A stretch of 64,000 nucleotides of DNA from the NCBI RefSeq assembly GCF_001886185.1, contig NZ_JXLA01000019.1, forward strand, positions 17,242-81,241, read 5' to 3'. Positions 34,811 to 44,325 of the stretch are shown piece by piece. A program made the translations under genes and the position numbers. The notes beneath the pieces were generated by a model that did not search any database, had not been told where the DNA came from, and saw only the letters and a list, made by a program, of their open reading frames with translations. The stretch's first letter is position 1, and each line of letters begins with the position of its first letter. The stretch comes from Enterococcus raffinosus. Lineage in GTDB: Bacteria > Bacillota > Bacilli > Lactobacillales > Enterococcaceae.

Positions 34811-36212
34811 AATACACAATACATTGACACGAGAGAAAGAGATTTTCCAACCAATAGAAGAAAATAAAGTTCGCATGTATGTTTGCGGACCAACAGTATA
34901 TAACTATATCCATATTGGAAATGCCCGTAGTTCCATCGCCTTTGATGTGATTCGCCGTTATTTTGAGTACCGCGGCTACGAGGTAAACTATGTATCGAAT
35001 TTTACAGACGTAGATGACAAAATCATCAAAGCGGCGAAAGAATTATCAATCTCAGCGCCAGAAGTGGCGGATCGTTTCATTGAGGCCTTCAAAGAAGATA
35101 CTGCTGCGCTAAATGTGAAGCCAGCGACTCTTCATCCGCGCGTCATCAACCATATTCCGGATATTTTGGCGTTCATCGAAGCGCTGATTGAAAAAGGCTA
35201 TGCTTACGAAGCTGAAGGCGATGTTTATTATCGAACACGTAAGTTTGAACACTATGGGGAATTAAGCGATCAATCTATTGATGAGCTGGAGGTTGGCGCG
35301 AGTCAACGAACTGGCGCAGAGCAAGCGATCAAAGAGGATCCCTTGGACTTTGCTTTATGGAAGAGTGCGAAGCCAGATGAGATTTCTTGGCATTCTCCTT
35401 GGGGTGAAGGCCGTCCAGGCTGGCATATCGAGTGCTCGGTAATGGCGACCAAGCATTTAGGTGATACGATTGATATTCATGGCGGTGGTCAGGATTTGGA
35501 ATTTCCCCATCATGAAAATGAAATTGCTCAAAGTGAAGCGAAAACTGGACAGCGTTTCGCTAATTATTGGATGCACAATGGGTATGTAACGATTGGAGAA
35601 GACGATGCGAAGATGAGCAAGTCTTTAGGAAACTTTGTGACAGTGCATGATTTGGTGAAAGAAATTGATCCGCAAATTTTGCGTTTCTTCATGGCAACGA
35701 CGCAATACCGTCGCCCAATCCGCTATAGTGAAGCAACCATGAAGGATGCGCAAGCGAACTTACAAAAATTACGAACAGCGTTTGAAAATACGACGTTCCG
35801 ACAAGAATCAGCAGTCGCGGAATTGGCTGACGATCCGACGAGAATCGCTGAGCTTCAAGGACTAAAAGATCGCTTCATTGAAGAAATGGATGACGACTTC
35901 AATGCGGCTAATGGAATCACCGTCGTTTATGAAGTGGCGAAATGGTTGAATCATTATAGCGAGCAGGAGCAGGTTTCAGCAGCAGTTCTAACGACAGCAT
36001 TGGAGGAATTTACGAAGATGTTGGGCGTTTTCGGCATTGTCTTCCAAACGGCAGGTCTATTGGACGAAGAGGTTGATCAATTGATTGAAGAACGAAACCA
36101 AGCCCGCAAAGACAAAAACTTTGCCCGCAGTGATGAAATTCGTGATCAATTAAAAGAGCAAGGAATTATTTTAGAAGACACCCCACAAGGCGTCCGTTGG
36201 AGACGAGCATAA
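34803..36212 (+). CDS. cysS: Cysteinyl-tRNA synthetase
   Basis: A 469-residue class I synthetase with HIGNARS near residue 38, KMSKSLGN near 275 and the zinc-binding Cys ([25 protein letters not shown]). Overlaps cysE by eight bases, so both are made from the T-box transcript: cysteine synthesis and charging are linked. The stop overlaps the start of mrnC by one base (TAATG). Confidence 0.97.
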   Translation: MIKIHNTLTREKEIFQPIEENKVRMYVCGPTVYNYIHIGNARSSIAFDVIRRYFEYRGYEVNYVSNFTDVDDKIIKAAKELSISAPEVADRFIEAFKEDTAALNVKPATLHPRVINHIPDILAFIEALIEKGYAYEAEGDVYYRTRKFEHYGELSDQSIDELEVGASQRTGAEQAIKEDPLDFALWKSAKPDEISWHSPWGEGRPGWHIECSVMATKHLGDTIDIHGGGQDLEFPHHENEIAQSEAKTGQRFANYWMHNGYVTIGEDDAKMSKSLGNFVTVHDLVKEIDPQILRFFMATTQYRRPIRYSEATMKDAQANLQKLRTAFENTTFRQESAVAELADDPTRIAELQGLKDRFIEEMDDDFNAANGITVVYEVAKWLNHYSEQEQVSAAVLTTALEEFTKMLGVFGIVFQTAGLLDEEVDQLIEERNQARKDKNFARSDEIRDQLKEQGIILEDTPQGVRWRRA

Positions 36213-36610
36213 TGACAGATTATAAACAATTAAACGCACTGGCACTGGCGTATGTTGGCGATGCTATCTATGAAACCTACGTGCGGGATCATTTAGTTCG
36301 AGAAGGACAAACACGCCCGAATAAACTGCATCACATGGCAACACATTATGTTTCGGCGAAAGCTCAAGCAATGTTGATCCAAAAAATGATCGAAGATGGT
36401 ATGCTGACAGAAGAAGAGCAGGGGATTTATCGGCGTGGACGAAACGCTAAAAGCTATACCTCGGCTAAAAATACAGATATCATGACCTATCGAATGTCCA
36501 CAGGTTTTGAGGCCTTGATGGGCTATCTGCATCTGTTGGAGCAAAAAGAACGACTGGAAGAATTGATCAAGTGGTGTTTAGAGAAAGCGGGCGAAGCAAA
36601 TGAAGGATAA
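36212..36610 (+). CDS. mrnC: Mini-ribonuclease III
   Basis: A 132-residue RNase III catalytic domain without the double-stranded RNA binding part. ALAYVGDAIYE at the start is the RNase III signature and includes the metal ligands. It matures 23S rRNA in Bacillus. The ATG is the TAATG overlap with cysS; an in-frame TTG at 36197 is an unlikely start. It overlaps rlmB by eleven bases. Confidence 0.93.
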   Translation: MTDYKQLNALALAYVGDAIYETYVRDHLVREGQTRPNKLHHMATHYVSAKAQAMLIQKMIEDGMLTEEEQGIYRRGRNAKSYTSAKNTDIMTYRMSTGFEALMGYLHLLEQKERLEELIKWCLEKAGEANEG

Positions 36611-37433
36611 AAAACAACGACGTGGAAATGATCGGCGCAATCAGCGAAAAAATGATCGTTCGAAAGACCGTCGCAAAGAATCGATTGATGTGACTGAGTC
36701 GGAAGAAAATAACTTTGTTTTCGGTCATCATGCGAGTGTCGAAGCACTGCAGGCTGGTCGAGGGAATAAATTATTCTTACAAGAGGATGCACATGGCGAG
36801 AAGATCGATCAATTAAAAAGGTTAGCAAAGGAACAAGCAGTTCCGGTGAAGTGGGTGCCCAAGCAAAAATTAGATACGTTAAGTGATGGCGGCGTCCACC
36901 AAGGGATCGTTCTAGGCATAACGCCTTATGAATATTTGACGTTAGAGGAGCTGTTGGCAAAAACGGCTGCTGAAGAAGCCCCCTTCTTACTGATTTTAGA
37001 TAGTTTGGAGGATCCGCATAATTTTGGATCGATTCTGCGAACGGCAGATGCCAGCGGGGTATCTGGTGTGATCATTCCGAAGCATCGCTCAGTCGGTATC
37101 ACCCCTGTAGTGACAAAGGCTTCGACTGGCGCGGTGGAATATGTACCAATCGCTCGAGTAACGAACTTAGCCCAAAGCATCAAACAGCTGAAGGATGCGG
37201 GCTACTGGATCTTTGGGACAGATATGGCTGGAACAGACTATCGCCAGTGGAAGGTTTCTGGACCGATTGCCTTGATCATCGGCAACGAAGGAAAAGGCAT
37301 GAGTGCTGGTCTGAAGAAGGAAGTCGATGAAATGCTGACGATTCCTATGACTGGGCATGTTCAAAGTTTGAACGCGGGCGTAGCTGCCGGATTACTGATG
37401 TATGAGGTCTTCCGAAAGCGAAGTGAGCTGTAA
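36600..37433 (+). CDS. rlmB: 23S rRNA (guanosine-2'-O-)-methyltransferase RlmB
   Basis: A 277-residue SPOUT (TrmH-type) methyltransferase. A basic N-terminal stretch is followed by an L30-like substrate domain (VFGHHASVEAL) and the knotted catalytic domain with NFGSILRTADASGVSGVI, IVGNEGKGM-like IIGNEGKGMS and SLNAGVAAGLLMYE. It methylates 23S rRNA, in the same operon as mrnC and yacP. It overlaps yacP by one base. Confidence 0.94.
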   Translation: MKDKKQRRGNDRRNQRKNDRSKDRRKESIDVTESEENNFVFGHHASVEALQAGRGNKLFLQEDAHGEKIDQLKRLAKEQAVPVKWVPKQKLDTLSDGGVHQGIVLGITPYEYLTLEELLAKTAAEEAPFLLILDSLEDPHNFGSILRTADASGVSGVIIPKHRSVGITPVVTKASTGAVEYVPIARVTNLAQSIKQLKDAGYWIFGTDMAGTDYRQWKVSGPIALIIGNEGKGMSAGLKKEVDEMLTIPMTGHVQSLNAGVAAGLLMYEVFRKRSEL

Positions 37434-37960
37434 TGAAGAAACAATTATTGATCGTTGATGGGTATAACATGATCGGCGCCTGGCCAGAATTAACAGCCTT
37501 GAAAAATCAAGATCGATTAGAAGAAGCGCGGGAAGCCTTGTTGTTTCGTCTATCGAACTTTGCAAAATATCAAGGGCTTGAGACGATTGTAGTGTTTGAT
37601 GCTCAGTTTGTACCTGGTATCACTCAAAGCTATAAAAAATATCAGCTAACAGTTGTCTTTACTAAAGAGGACGAAACGGCCGACAGCTACATTGAGCGAA
37701 TCGCCGGCGAATTAAATGATCGGTTGACACAGGTAACGGTAGCGACGAGTGATTTAGCAGAGCAATGGACGATTTTTTCTCAGGGAGCTTTGCGGACTTC
37801 TGCGCGTGAGCTGTACAAGACCGTTCAGGAGACAGAAGCTTTGATAACTGGTGATACTAAAGATACGCATTTTAAAAATTTTCGTCGAAATTCTCCTTGG
37901 AATAATGAACAATTGCAAAAATTGTCGCAAAAATTGGACGAATTAAGTCGAAAAAAATAA
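37433..37960 (+). CDS. yacP: NYN domain ribonuclease YacP (Rae1)
   Basis: A 175-residue NYN/PIN-like nuclease. The start LLIVDGYNMIGAWPEL carries the conserved Asp, and ETIVVFDAQ and ADSYIERIA the other acidic residues. In Bacillus it cleaves mRNA in a translation-dependent way on the ribosome. It shares the operon with rlmB and precedes the sigma factor gene. Confidence 0.92.
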   Translation: MKKQLLIVDGYNMIGAWPELTALKNQDRLEEAREALLFRLSNFAKYQGLETIVVFDAQFVPGITQSYKKYQLTVVFTKEDETADSYIERIAGELNDRLTQVTVATSDLAEQWTIFSQGALRTSARELYKTVQETEALITGDTKDTHFKNFRRNSPWNNEQLQKLSQKLDELSRKK

Positions 37961-38032
37961 ATATCCTTTTAACACTCCTCTCATTTTTAGACAAAGTGTA
38001 TGCTTTTACTTGTGAGAGGGGTGTCTTTTGGA

Positions 38033-38590
38033 ATGGAAGAACTAAAAAAATCAGAACCATTTGATAGTGTTGCCTTTGAAGAAATGTTTAATCAATATAT
38101 TCCCGTTGTGTACAGTATGCAGAATCGTTACAAGATACGCGATTTTGATTTCGATGATTGGTTGCAAGAAGGACGAATTGCGTTAAATGATGCTATACAG
38201 AGCTACCGTAAAAATCGTGGAACGACATTCGGTTTGTACTACAAAATGATTTTTGAAAATCGAGTCCGTTCCCTTTTACGCCGTCAACAGGCCAAAAAGC
38301 GTTTGGCACAGCAACAGGCTGTATCGATTGAGAAGGTTGGACCGGAGACCTTTAGTGAGCGTTTTTATTATCACGAGTTTTTAGAGGAGACGATGTTTAT
38401 CAGTGAGATGATTCTGACGGGCGAAGTTGTCCTTTCTCCTTTAGAGCTACGGGTGCTGCATTCTTACCTGAAAGGCGAAGAAACCAAAAACATCGCGCAG
38501 CAGTTAAATGAAACAGAAAAAGCGATTCATAACGCACTGAATCGGACGAAGAATAAGATCAAGAAAAAAATATATGAATTAGATGAATAA
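38033..38590 (+). CDS. Sigma-70 family RNA polymerase sigma factor (SigH-like)
   Basis: A 185-residue sigma factor. The ATG at 38033 is preceded by GAGAGGGGTG; an ATG upstream at 38000 would add a short hydrophobic tail. Region 2 has FDFDDWLQEGRIALNDAIQSYR, region 4 has ALNRTKNKIKKKI. Its place after yacP is that of SigH (sigma-30) in Firmicutes, which controls competence or early stress genes. In this order rpmG, secE and nusG usually follow, but veg is next here. Confidence 0.88.
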   Translation: MEELKKSEPFDSVAFEEMFNQYIPVVYSMQNRYKIRDFDFDDWLQEGRIALNDAIQSYRKNRGTTFGLYYKMIFENRVRSLLRRQQAKKRLAQQQAVSIEKVGPETFSERFYYHEFLEETMFISEMILTGEVVLSPLELRVLHSYLKGEETKNIAQQLNETEKAIHNALNRTKNKIKKKIYELDE

Positions 38591-38654
38591 CACAACAGGA
38601 ATCCTTCCTATTAAACAAATAAGAATTTGCAAATTTTTTTATCTTATGATAACA

Positions 38655-38682
38655 TTGAAAAGTTTTATATTTGTGCTATAAT
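38655..38682 (+). promoter_or_regulatory. veg promoter
   Basis: TTGAAA (38655-38660) and TATAAT (38677-38682) with a 16-base spacer lie just before veg. This is a strong sigma-A promoter, as known for veg in Bacillus. Confidence 0.75.
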
Positions 38683-38701
38683 ATATGTTGAGGTGAACTG
38701 T

Positions 38702-38947
38702 ATGCCAACAACTTTAGCGACTATCAAGAAAAACTTGGAAGATCGTATTGGTGCTCCGATTATGCTTGTAGCTCAGACGGGACGCAAGCGTCAAACACAA
38801 CGAAAAGGAATCCTAACAGAGACTTATCCTTCCGTTTTTGTAGTTGATTTGGACCCAGAAGAAAATTCTTTCGAACGTGTTTCATACAGCTATTCCGATG
38901 TATTGACTCGCACAGTAGAGATCGAATTTTTAACAGAAGCAATTTAA
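38702..38947 (+). CDS. veg: Veg family protein
   Basis: An 81-residue Veg protein (MPTTLATIKKNLEDRIGAP start, SYSDVLTRTVEIEF near the end). The family is small, basic, and in Bacillus influences biofilm formation. GAGGTGA precedes the ATG. In many Firmicutes veg lies directly before ispE, but here more than 13 kb of other genes separate them. Confidence 0.92.
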   Translation: MPTTLATIKKNLEDRIGAPIMLVAQTGRKRQTQRKGILTETYPSVFVVDLDPEENSFERVSYSYSDVLTRTVEIEFLTEAI

Positions 38948-38977
38948 AAACCATGGAGCGCTTGCTCCATGGTTTTT
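38946..38977. terminator. Bidirectional terminator between veg and mscL
   Basis: AAAAACCATGGAGC pairs perfectly with GCTCCATGGTTTTT across GCTT. It serves veg on the plus strand and mscL on the minus strand. Confidence 0.88.
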
Positions 38978-39416
38978 ATTTGTCTTCGAAATCTTCTCGA
39001 GTCGCCTTGTTTTGTTCGACTAATAGATCACGAATATCCGCTAAGTAGTCTTCAGCTGTAGGAACCGTTTCTTCAGGTTCAGCAGCTTCTTCTTTGCTGG
39101 TTGCATCTTTTGCTTTGTTGGCAGCTTTAACGATTAAAAATAGCACAAAACCAGTGATAATGAATGTGATCAATGCGCTGACAACGTCGCCAAAGGCAAA
39201 GGTAACTCCCTTAACAGGTGTCCAATCTAAAACAGACATGGCTTCGTTCAAATCTTTTCCTTTCGTAAACAAGGAAACAATTAATCCCACTAGGGGCGTG
39301 ATCAATCCGTTGACGACATTTGTCACAATCGCAGTAAAGGCAGTACCAATAACTACACCAACTGCGAGATCGATGACATTGCCCCGCATCAAGAATTCTT
39401 TAAATTCTTTAAACAT
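38976..39416 (-). CDS. mscL: Large-conductance mechanosensitive channel
   Basis: A 146-residue MscL with two TM helices. The N terminus MFKEFKEFLMRGNVIDLAVGVVIGTAF is the pore-lining helix; FAFGDVVSALITFIITGFVLFLIV is TM2. The C-terminal tail is acidic. It opens under membrane tension to release solutes in osmotic downshock. It is a single gene with its own terminator. Confidence 0.96.
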   Translation of the reverse strand: MFKEFKEFLMRGNVIDLAVGVVIGTAFTAIVTNVVNGLITPLVGLIVSLFTKGKDLNEAMSVLDWTPVKGVTFAFGDVVSALITFIITGFVLFLIVKAANKAKDATSKEEAAEPEETVPTAEDYLADIRDLLVEQNKATREDFEDK

Positions 39417-39717
39417 TGTGTCACTCCTCTCTTCGTCCTTATTTTCAGTATAGCGAAAGAAGAAAAAAATTAGAAATAAAAGGGACTAGGAGCTATGTCC
39501 GAATTCAGTTCTTATACTGTTCCTGTGCTATAATTATCTTTAATGATAATAGTGGAGATTCGTCTCTTTTTTCCTTTCGTGATATGCTCGAAACCATACG
39601 AGAATAAATTGAAATTTTTTAAATTAGCCTGAAATAGGCAAACCTCTGGTTGAATATTCTGTCACAGGAATATCAGCCTTAATTTTCTGCAAAAAATAAG
39701 AAATAAGGAGCTTTGTG
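39417..39717 (+). promoter_or_regulatory. Leader region of the ymfF operon
   Basis: An extended -10 element (TGC-TATAAT, 39526-39534) and two small hairpins, GCCT/AGGC near 39630-39644 and ATATTC/GAATAT near 39655-39673, occupy this gap. The leader would be about 170 bases long. No known riboswitch pattern was recognised. Confidence 0.45.
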
Positions 39718-40980
39718 ATGATTGAACTAAAAAAAGGCGTGCGTCTGCACGTCATTCCAACAAAAAAATACAAAACCATTCAATTATATGGACGATTAAC
39801 GACTCGTTTAACAAAGGACATCATGACTAAACGTGCCTTGTTAGCTAATCTATTAGAAACCAGTTCTTTGCGTTACCCTGATCAGACGAAACTAAGCGGA
39901 CAGTTGGCTGAGCTGTATGGAGCCAGCTTTGGCTTGAATGTTGGACGCAAAGGAAATCTTCATTGGCTGGACATCGGCTTAGGCATTGTAAACGGGAAGT
40001 ATGTAGATGATCCGAAGCTGTTGCCAGCTGCCATGGATTTTCTGCAGGAGGTTTTATTCCATCCAAATATCCACGATGGGAAATTTGATGAACAGACCTT
40101 TCAGCTTGAAAAGGAAAATCTGCGAAGCTATATTGAAACGTTACAGGAAGACAAGCAAACAATGGCTTCGTTGAAAATCAAAGAGACCTATTTTACGGAT
40201 GAGGCACAAAAAATCCCAAGTTTTGGGACGGTTACTGATTTAGAAAAAGAGACAAATGAAGGCTTAGCAGCTTATTATCATGAAACGATCACTGAAGATC
40301 AGGTGGATCTGTTTGTGATCGGTGACGTGGAAGAAGCAGAGATGGTAGCTTTGTTTAAGCAACTACCGTTTGTAGATCGGGAGGAGAGCTTCCCAGCAAT
40401 TTATTACTACCAAACAAATGATAATGTTATCCGTGAGCAACAGATCCAAGAAACCGTCACACAAGGTAAATTGAACTTGGCCTATGGGACAGATATTTAT
40501 TATGAGGATACAGATCGATTTGCATTGTTGGTCTTTAATGGCCTGTTCGGCGGCTTTCCACACTCCAAGCTCTTTATGAATGTGCGGGAAAAAGCCAGCT
40601 TAGCCTATTATGCCTCTAGTTCGTTTGATACCTTCCGTGGCTATTTACAAGTGCAAACGGGGATTAATAGCAACAATCGTGAAAAAGTTTTACGGTTGAT
40701 CGATGAACAGTTGATTGAGCTGCAGGCTGGTAACTTTACCGAGTTGGCTTTTCAACAAACCAAAGCCATGCTGAAAAATCATTATCTGCTGGGCTTGGAC
40801 AGTATGCAAAATACGATTGAGACAACTTACTTGGCACAATGGCTGCCGCAAAGTAAGCTGACAGACGAAGAATGGCTGAGACGTTTGGCGGCAGTGACAC
40901 CAAAAGATGTTCAGAACGTCGCGAAAAAAATTCGTCTTCAAGCGATCTTCTTTTTAGATGGAGGACGTCAAAATGGATAA
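39718..40980 (+). CDS. ymfF: M16-family protein YmfF (EF-P aminopentanol modification associated)
   Basis: A 420-residue M16 peptidase-like protein. The HxxEH zinc motif of active members is absent, so it is probably the non-catalytic half of a heterodimer with YmfH next to it. In Bacillus both are needed for the 5-aminopentanol modification of elongation factor P together with YmfI. AAGGAG precedes the ATG at 39718 by seven bases. Its end overlaps the region before the YmfH start. Confidence 0.9.
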   Translation: MIELKKGVRLHVIPTKKYKTIQLYGRLTTRLTKDIMTKRALLANLLETSSLRYPDQTKLSGQLAELYGASFGLNVGRKGNLHWLDIGLGIVNGKYVDDPKLLPAAMDFLQEVLFHPNIHDGKFDEQTFQLEKENLRSYIETLQEDKQTMASLKIKETYFTDEAQKIPSFGTVTDLEKETNEGLAAYYHETITEDQVDLFVIGDVEEAEMVALFKQLPFVDREESFPAIYYYQTNDNVIREQQIQETVTQGKLNLAYGTDIYYEDTDRFALLVFNGLFGGFPHSKLFMNVREKASLAYYASSSFDTFRGYLQVQTGINSNNREKVLRLIDEQLIELQAGNFTELAFQQTKAMLKNHYLLGLDSMQNTIETTYLAQWLPQSKLTDEEWLRRLAAVTPKDVQNVAKKIRLQAIFFLDGGRQNG

Positions 40981-42265
40981 AGTAGCGTATCAAAAAATCA
41001 ATGAGACACTATATAAAGAAGTTTTACCGAATGGTTTGACGGTATATTTGCTGCCGAAAGCTGGGTATCACAAAACATATGGGCTGTTCAGTACCAATTA
41101 TGGCTCAATTGACAATGAATTTGTGCCCCGTGGCGGAACAGAGTATGTTAAAGTTCCTGACGGTATCGCTCATTTTTTAGAGCATAAGATGTTTGAAAAA
41201 GAAGACGGTGATGTGTTCCAAAAGTTTGGGGAACAAGGAGCATCGGCGAATGCTTTTACCAGTTTTACTCGAACCAGCTATTTATTTTCAACGACGGATC
41301 AATTGGAGTTGAACCTAGAAACACTATTAGACTTTGTTCAAGAGCCGTATTTTACTGAAGAATCGGTACAAAAGGAACAAGGGATCATTGGTCAAGAAAT
41401 TCAAATGTATCAGGATGATCCAAGCTGGCAGCAGTTTTTCGCTATTTTAAAAAACATGTATCCAAAGCATCCGCTGCACATTGACATTGCTGGAACAGTC
41501 GCGTCTATTGCAGAAATTACTGCAGAGGATTTGTACACTTGCTACAATACGTTTTATCATCCTAGCAATATGACGCTATTTGTTGTTGGAAATCTGGAGC
41601 CAGAGTCCTTAATGGCCTTTATTCGTGACAATCAAGCGAAAAAGACCTTTGAGGCGCCAGAACCTATTCAACGTCGCTTCCCACAAGAAACGCCAGAGGA
41701 AATCATCAAGCTTAGTGAAGAAAAAATGCCGATTACAATGCCAAAAGCAATTGTAGGTGTGAAAGGGCTGGCAGAGCTGCCTGCAGATGACAAGCAGCGT
41801 TTGATCTTTAAAATATCGATGGATTTGCTATTCCAAATGTTAGTTGGAACGACTTCTCAAAATTATTTGCGCTTGTACAATGAGGGCTTGTTAGATGACA
41901 GCTTCGGGTATGAATTCTCAATGGACCGTAGTTTTTACTTTGCGGATTTTGGCGGAGATAGTGAAGAACCGCAAAAATTAGCCGATCGTTTAACTGAAAT
42001 TTTGTTGCATTTTGCGACTGATCCAGAGATCAATGAAGAGAATTTAGCGTTACTGAAGAAAAAAATGTTGGGAAAATATTTCCAATCCTTAAATTCTTTA
42101 GAGTATGTTGCTAACCAATTTACTCAGTCGTTATTTGGTGAATGGACCTTGTTTGATATGCCGGAAATTATTCAGGAAATCGAATTAGCGGATGTTTTAG
42201 CGGCCGGCGAGTTGTTTATCCAGGAAGAGGCCTTTACGCGCTTTTATATGGAGAAGGAGGCTTAA
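40973..42265 (+). CDS. ymfH: M16-family peptidase YmfH (EF-P modification associated)
   Basis: A 430-residue M16 protein with the active HFLEH zinc motif at residues 67-71 and a distal Glu expected about 75 residues later. It pairs with YmfF. The ATG at 40973 has GGAGG in the right place, inside the end of ymfF. In Bacillus the pair acts in EF-P modification, though the chemistry is not fully explained. Confidence 0.92.
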   Translation: MDKVAYQKINETLYKEVLPNGLTVYLLPKAGYHKTYGLFSTNYGSIDNEFVPRGGTEYVKVPDGIAHFLEHKMFEKEDGDVFQKFGEQGASANAFTSFTRTSYLFSTTDQLELNLETLLDFVQEPYFTEESVQKEQGIIGQEIQMYQDDPSWQQFFAILKNMYPKHPLHIDIAGTVASIAEITAEDLYTCYNTFYHPSNMTLFVVGNLEPESLMAFIRDNQAKKTFEAPEPIQRRFPQETPEEIIKLSEEKMPITMPKAIVGVKGLAELPADDKQRLIFKISMDLLFQMLVGTTSQNYLRLYNEGLLDDSFGYEFSMDRSFYFADFGGDSEEPQKLADRLTEILLHFATDPEINEENLALLKKKMLGKYFQSLNSLEYVANQFTQSLFGEWTLFDMPEIIQEIELADVLAAGELFIQEEAFTRFYMEKEA

Positions 42266-42266
42266 G

Positions 42267-42992
42267 ATGCCTTATGCATTAGTAATGGGCGCAAGCGGCG
42301 ATATCGGGCAAGCCGTTTGCGAAAAACTGGCGGGGCAAGGCTGGTCCCTCTACTGCCACTACAATCAGCAAAAAGAAAAAGTTTTAAATTTCGTTTCAGA
42401 CTTACAGAAACGTTATCCTCAGCAAGATTTTTTTATGGTATCCTTAGACATGTTGAGGGAAGCGGAAATCCCCAATTTTTTACAGCAATTATTTCAAGTG
42501 GATGGGATCGTTTTTGCTTCGGGCTTTACCTTTTATGAATTGCTGCCTGAAACCAAAGCAGACCAAATGGAGGCTTTGTGGCAGGTTCATTTAAAGACCC
42601 CTCTGCTTTTGCTGCAGAGCTTGCAGAGTAAGCTTGCGGCTAATAAAAATGGTCGAGTCGTCTTCATCGGCTCCGTATATGGACACCGCGGCAGCAGCAT
42701 GGAGACTGTCTATAGTGCTGTTAAAGGTGCACAAGAAGCCTTTGCGAAGGCTTACGCCAAGGAAGTGGCAACATTAGGCATTACTGTAAATGTGGTGGCA
42801 CCGGGAGCTGTGCAAACGAAAATGAATGATCATTGGGACCCACAAGAGCTGTCTGAGTTGAAAGCAGAAATTCCTTTAGGTCGTTTAGCCGATCCTGAAG
42901 AAATAGCAGCGGCCTGTAATTATCTCTTTTCAAAAGAAGCCAGCTATACAACAGGAATCATTTTACCTGTCGCCGGCGGCTGGATGGAATAG
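42267..42992 (+). CDS. ymfI: Elongation factor P 5-aminopentanone reductase (SDR)
   Basis: A 241-residue SDR with GASGDIGQ near residue 8 and the catalytic Ser in GSVYG and YSAVK. YmfI reduces the 5-aminopentanone group on EF-P to 5-aminopentanol. The tight spacing after ymfH (one base between stop and ATG) and the conserved order ymfF-ymfH-ymfI support this over a generic 3-oxoacyl reductase. Confidence 0.88.
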   Translation: MPYALVMGASGDIGQAVCEKLAGQGWSLYCHYNQQKEKVLNFVSDLQKRYPQQDFFMVSLDMLREAEIPNFLQQLFQVDGIVFASGFTFYELLPETKADQMEALWQVHLKTPLLLLQSLQSKLAANKNGRVVFIGSVYGHRGSSMETVYSAVKGAQEAFAKAYAKEVATLGITVNVVAPGAVQTKMNDHWDPQELSELKAEIPLGRLADPEEIAAACNYLFSKEASYTTGIILPVAGGWME

Positions 42993-43029
42993 CAGCAAGA
43001 AATCAGTTTATCAGAAGTTAACCCCCAAA

Positions 43030-43411
43030 ATGTTTAGCTGGCTGATATACGTGATGAAAAACAAACTCATTTTTTGTAAAAAAAAATGAATACCTTACTA
43101 TGAATTAGGATGTCAGTCCAACTTTTGCCAGTCAACAAAAAGCAGAAGAAAATCATGTGTAAACTCAAAATAAAGTCAGAACAGTTTAGTTGGATGATAT
43201 ACGTGATGAAAAACAAACTCATTTTTTGTAAAAAAAATGAATACCTTACTATGAATTAGGATGTCAGTCCAACTTTTGCCAGTCAACAAAAAGCAGAAGA
43301 AAATCATGTGTAAACTCAAAATAAAGTCAGAACAGTTTAGTTGGATGATATACGTGATGAAAAACAAACTCATTTTTTGTAAAAAAAATGAATACCTTAC
43401 TATGAATTAGG
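43030..43411. repeat. Three tandem copies of the structured repeat before the rodZ-like gene
   Basis: Copies begin at about 43032, 43184 and 43335, a period of 151-152 bases. The hairpin ATGTCA-G-TCCAACT (43110-43123) pairs with AGTTGGA-TGATAT (43188-43200), and an A/T hairpin CATTTTTT/AAAAAATG follows each. The last copy stops at TTAGGAG, which serves as the ribosome binding site of the downstream gene. Confidence 0.8.
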
Positions 43412-43424
43412 AGTAGAGAATCAA

Positions 43425-44291
43425 GTGGCTAGTATTAATATTGGAGAAACGCTACGCAAAGCCCGTATCGATAAAAAAATCAGTTTAGATGAACTGCAAC
43501 AGCGCACGAAAATCCAAAAACGTTATTTGCTGGCAATTGAAGAAAATGACTTTCAAGAACTGCCAAGCGATTATTATTTGCGGACGTTTATTCGACAATA
43601 TGCTGACGAGGTAAAGCTTGACGGCAATCATTTGATCGATGTTCTGGATGGCAAAGATCGACCGTTGCCCAGCTATCCGGAATTGGAAACCGTGGATGAG
43701 CTTAGAAAAAATAAGCACGCTGAAAATCCTACCCGTGCTCGATTTAGAGCAACAATGCCGATGGTCGTTTTAGGTCTTGTGGCGTTAGCGATTATTGCTG
43801 TGGTAGGCTACATAACTTGGTTGGACCATCAAGAAACTGCAATTATTCCAGAAAACAGTTCTGTACAAGTTGAACGTTCGGATGTTTCATCCTCTTCGGC
43901 AGAAAAAGTTTCGTCATCAAAACCGGAACCAACGACGGAATCGTCAAAAAAAACGGAGAAGCCTAAGATGGCATTTGCAATGGAGAACAATGCAACGAAT
44001 GCGGCAACGATGAAGGTGGACAATGCGGAAAAACCGTTAAAACTCACTTTTACCGGAAAGGAACGTGTCTGGGTTGGTGTGCAGATCAACGGCGCTTTGA
44101 CGTATCAATATACGTTACAACCAGGAGAATCACAAACAACCGAATTACCCGCCGATGCTGCTCAAGCAGTCATTACGGTCGGTATGGCGAAATATGCTGA
44201 AATCAAAGTGAATGATCAAAGCCTTGATTTTCAACCAGGAGATTCGTTACAGCAAAAGAACGTAACTCTGAATATAGCCTATGCATCTTAA
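43425..44291 (+). CDS. RodZ-like HTH membrane protein (YmfM)
   Basis: A 288-residue protein starting at GTG 43425 with TTAGGAG before it. It has an N-terminal HTH (residues about 5-70, IGETLRKARIDKKISLDELQQRT start), one TM helix near 107-127, a Ser/Glu/Lys linker and a C-terminal DUF4115 beta domain. This is the RodZ/YmfM layout, which links MreB to the wall in rods; in cocci the role is less clear. It stands between ymfI and pgsA as in Bacillus. Confidence 0.88.
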   Translation: MASINIGETLRKARIDKKISLDELQQRTKIQKRYLLAIEENDFQELPSDYYLRTFIRQYADEVKLDGNHLIDVLDGKDRPLPSYPELETVDELRKNKHAENPTRARFRATMPMVVLGLVALAIIAVVGYITWLDHQETAIIPENSSVQVERSDVSSSSAEKVSSSKPEPTTESSKKTEKPKMAFAMENNATNAATMKVDNAEKPLKLTFTGKERVWVGVQINGALTYQYTLQPGESQTTELPADAAQAVITVGMAKYAEIKVNDQSLDFQPGDSLQQKNVTLNIAYAS

Positions 44292-44325
44292 AGGGATGCG
44301 TAAATAGAATTAGGAGGAAACAACA

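Noticed and set aside
43030..43411. Repeat array considered as an insertion sequence remnant
   Set aside because: No transposase fragment or long terminal inverted repeats are present; the hairpins and period fit a short structured repeat better.
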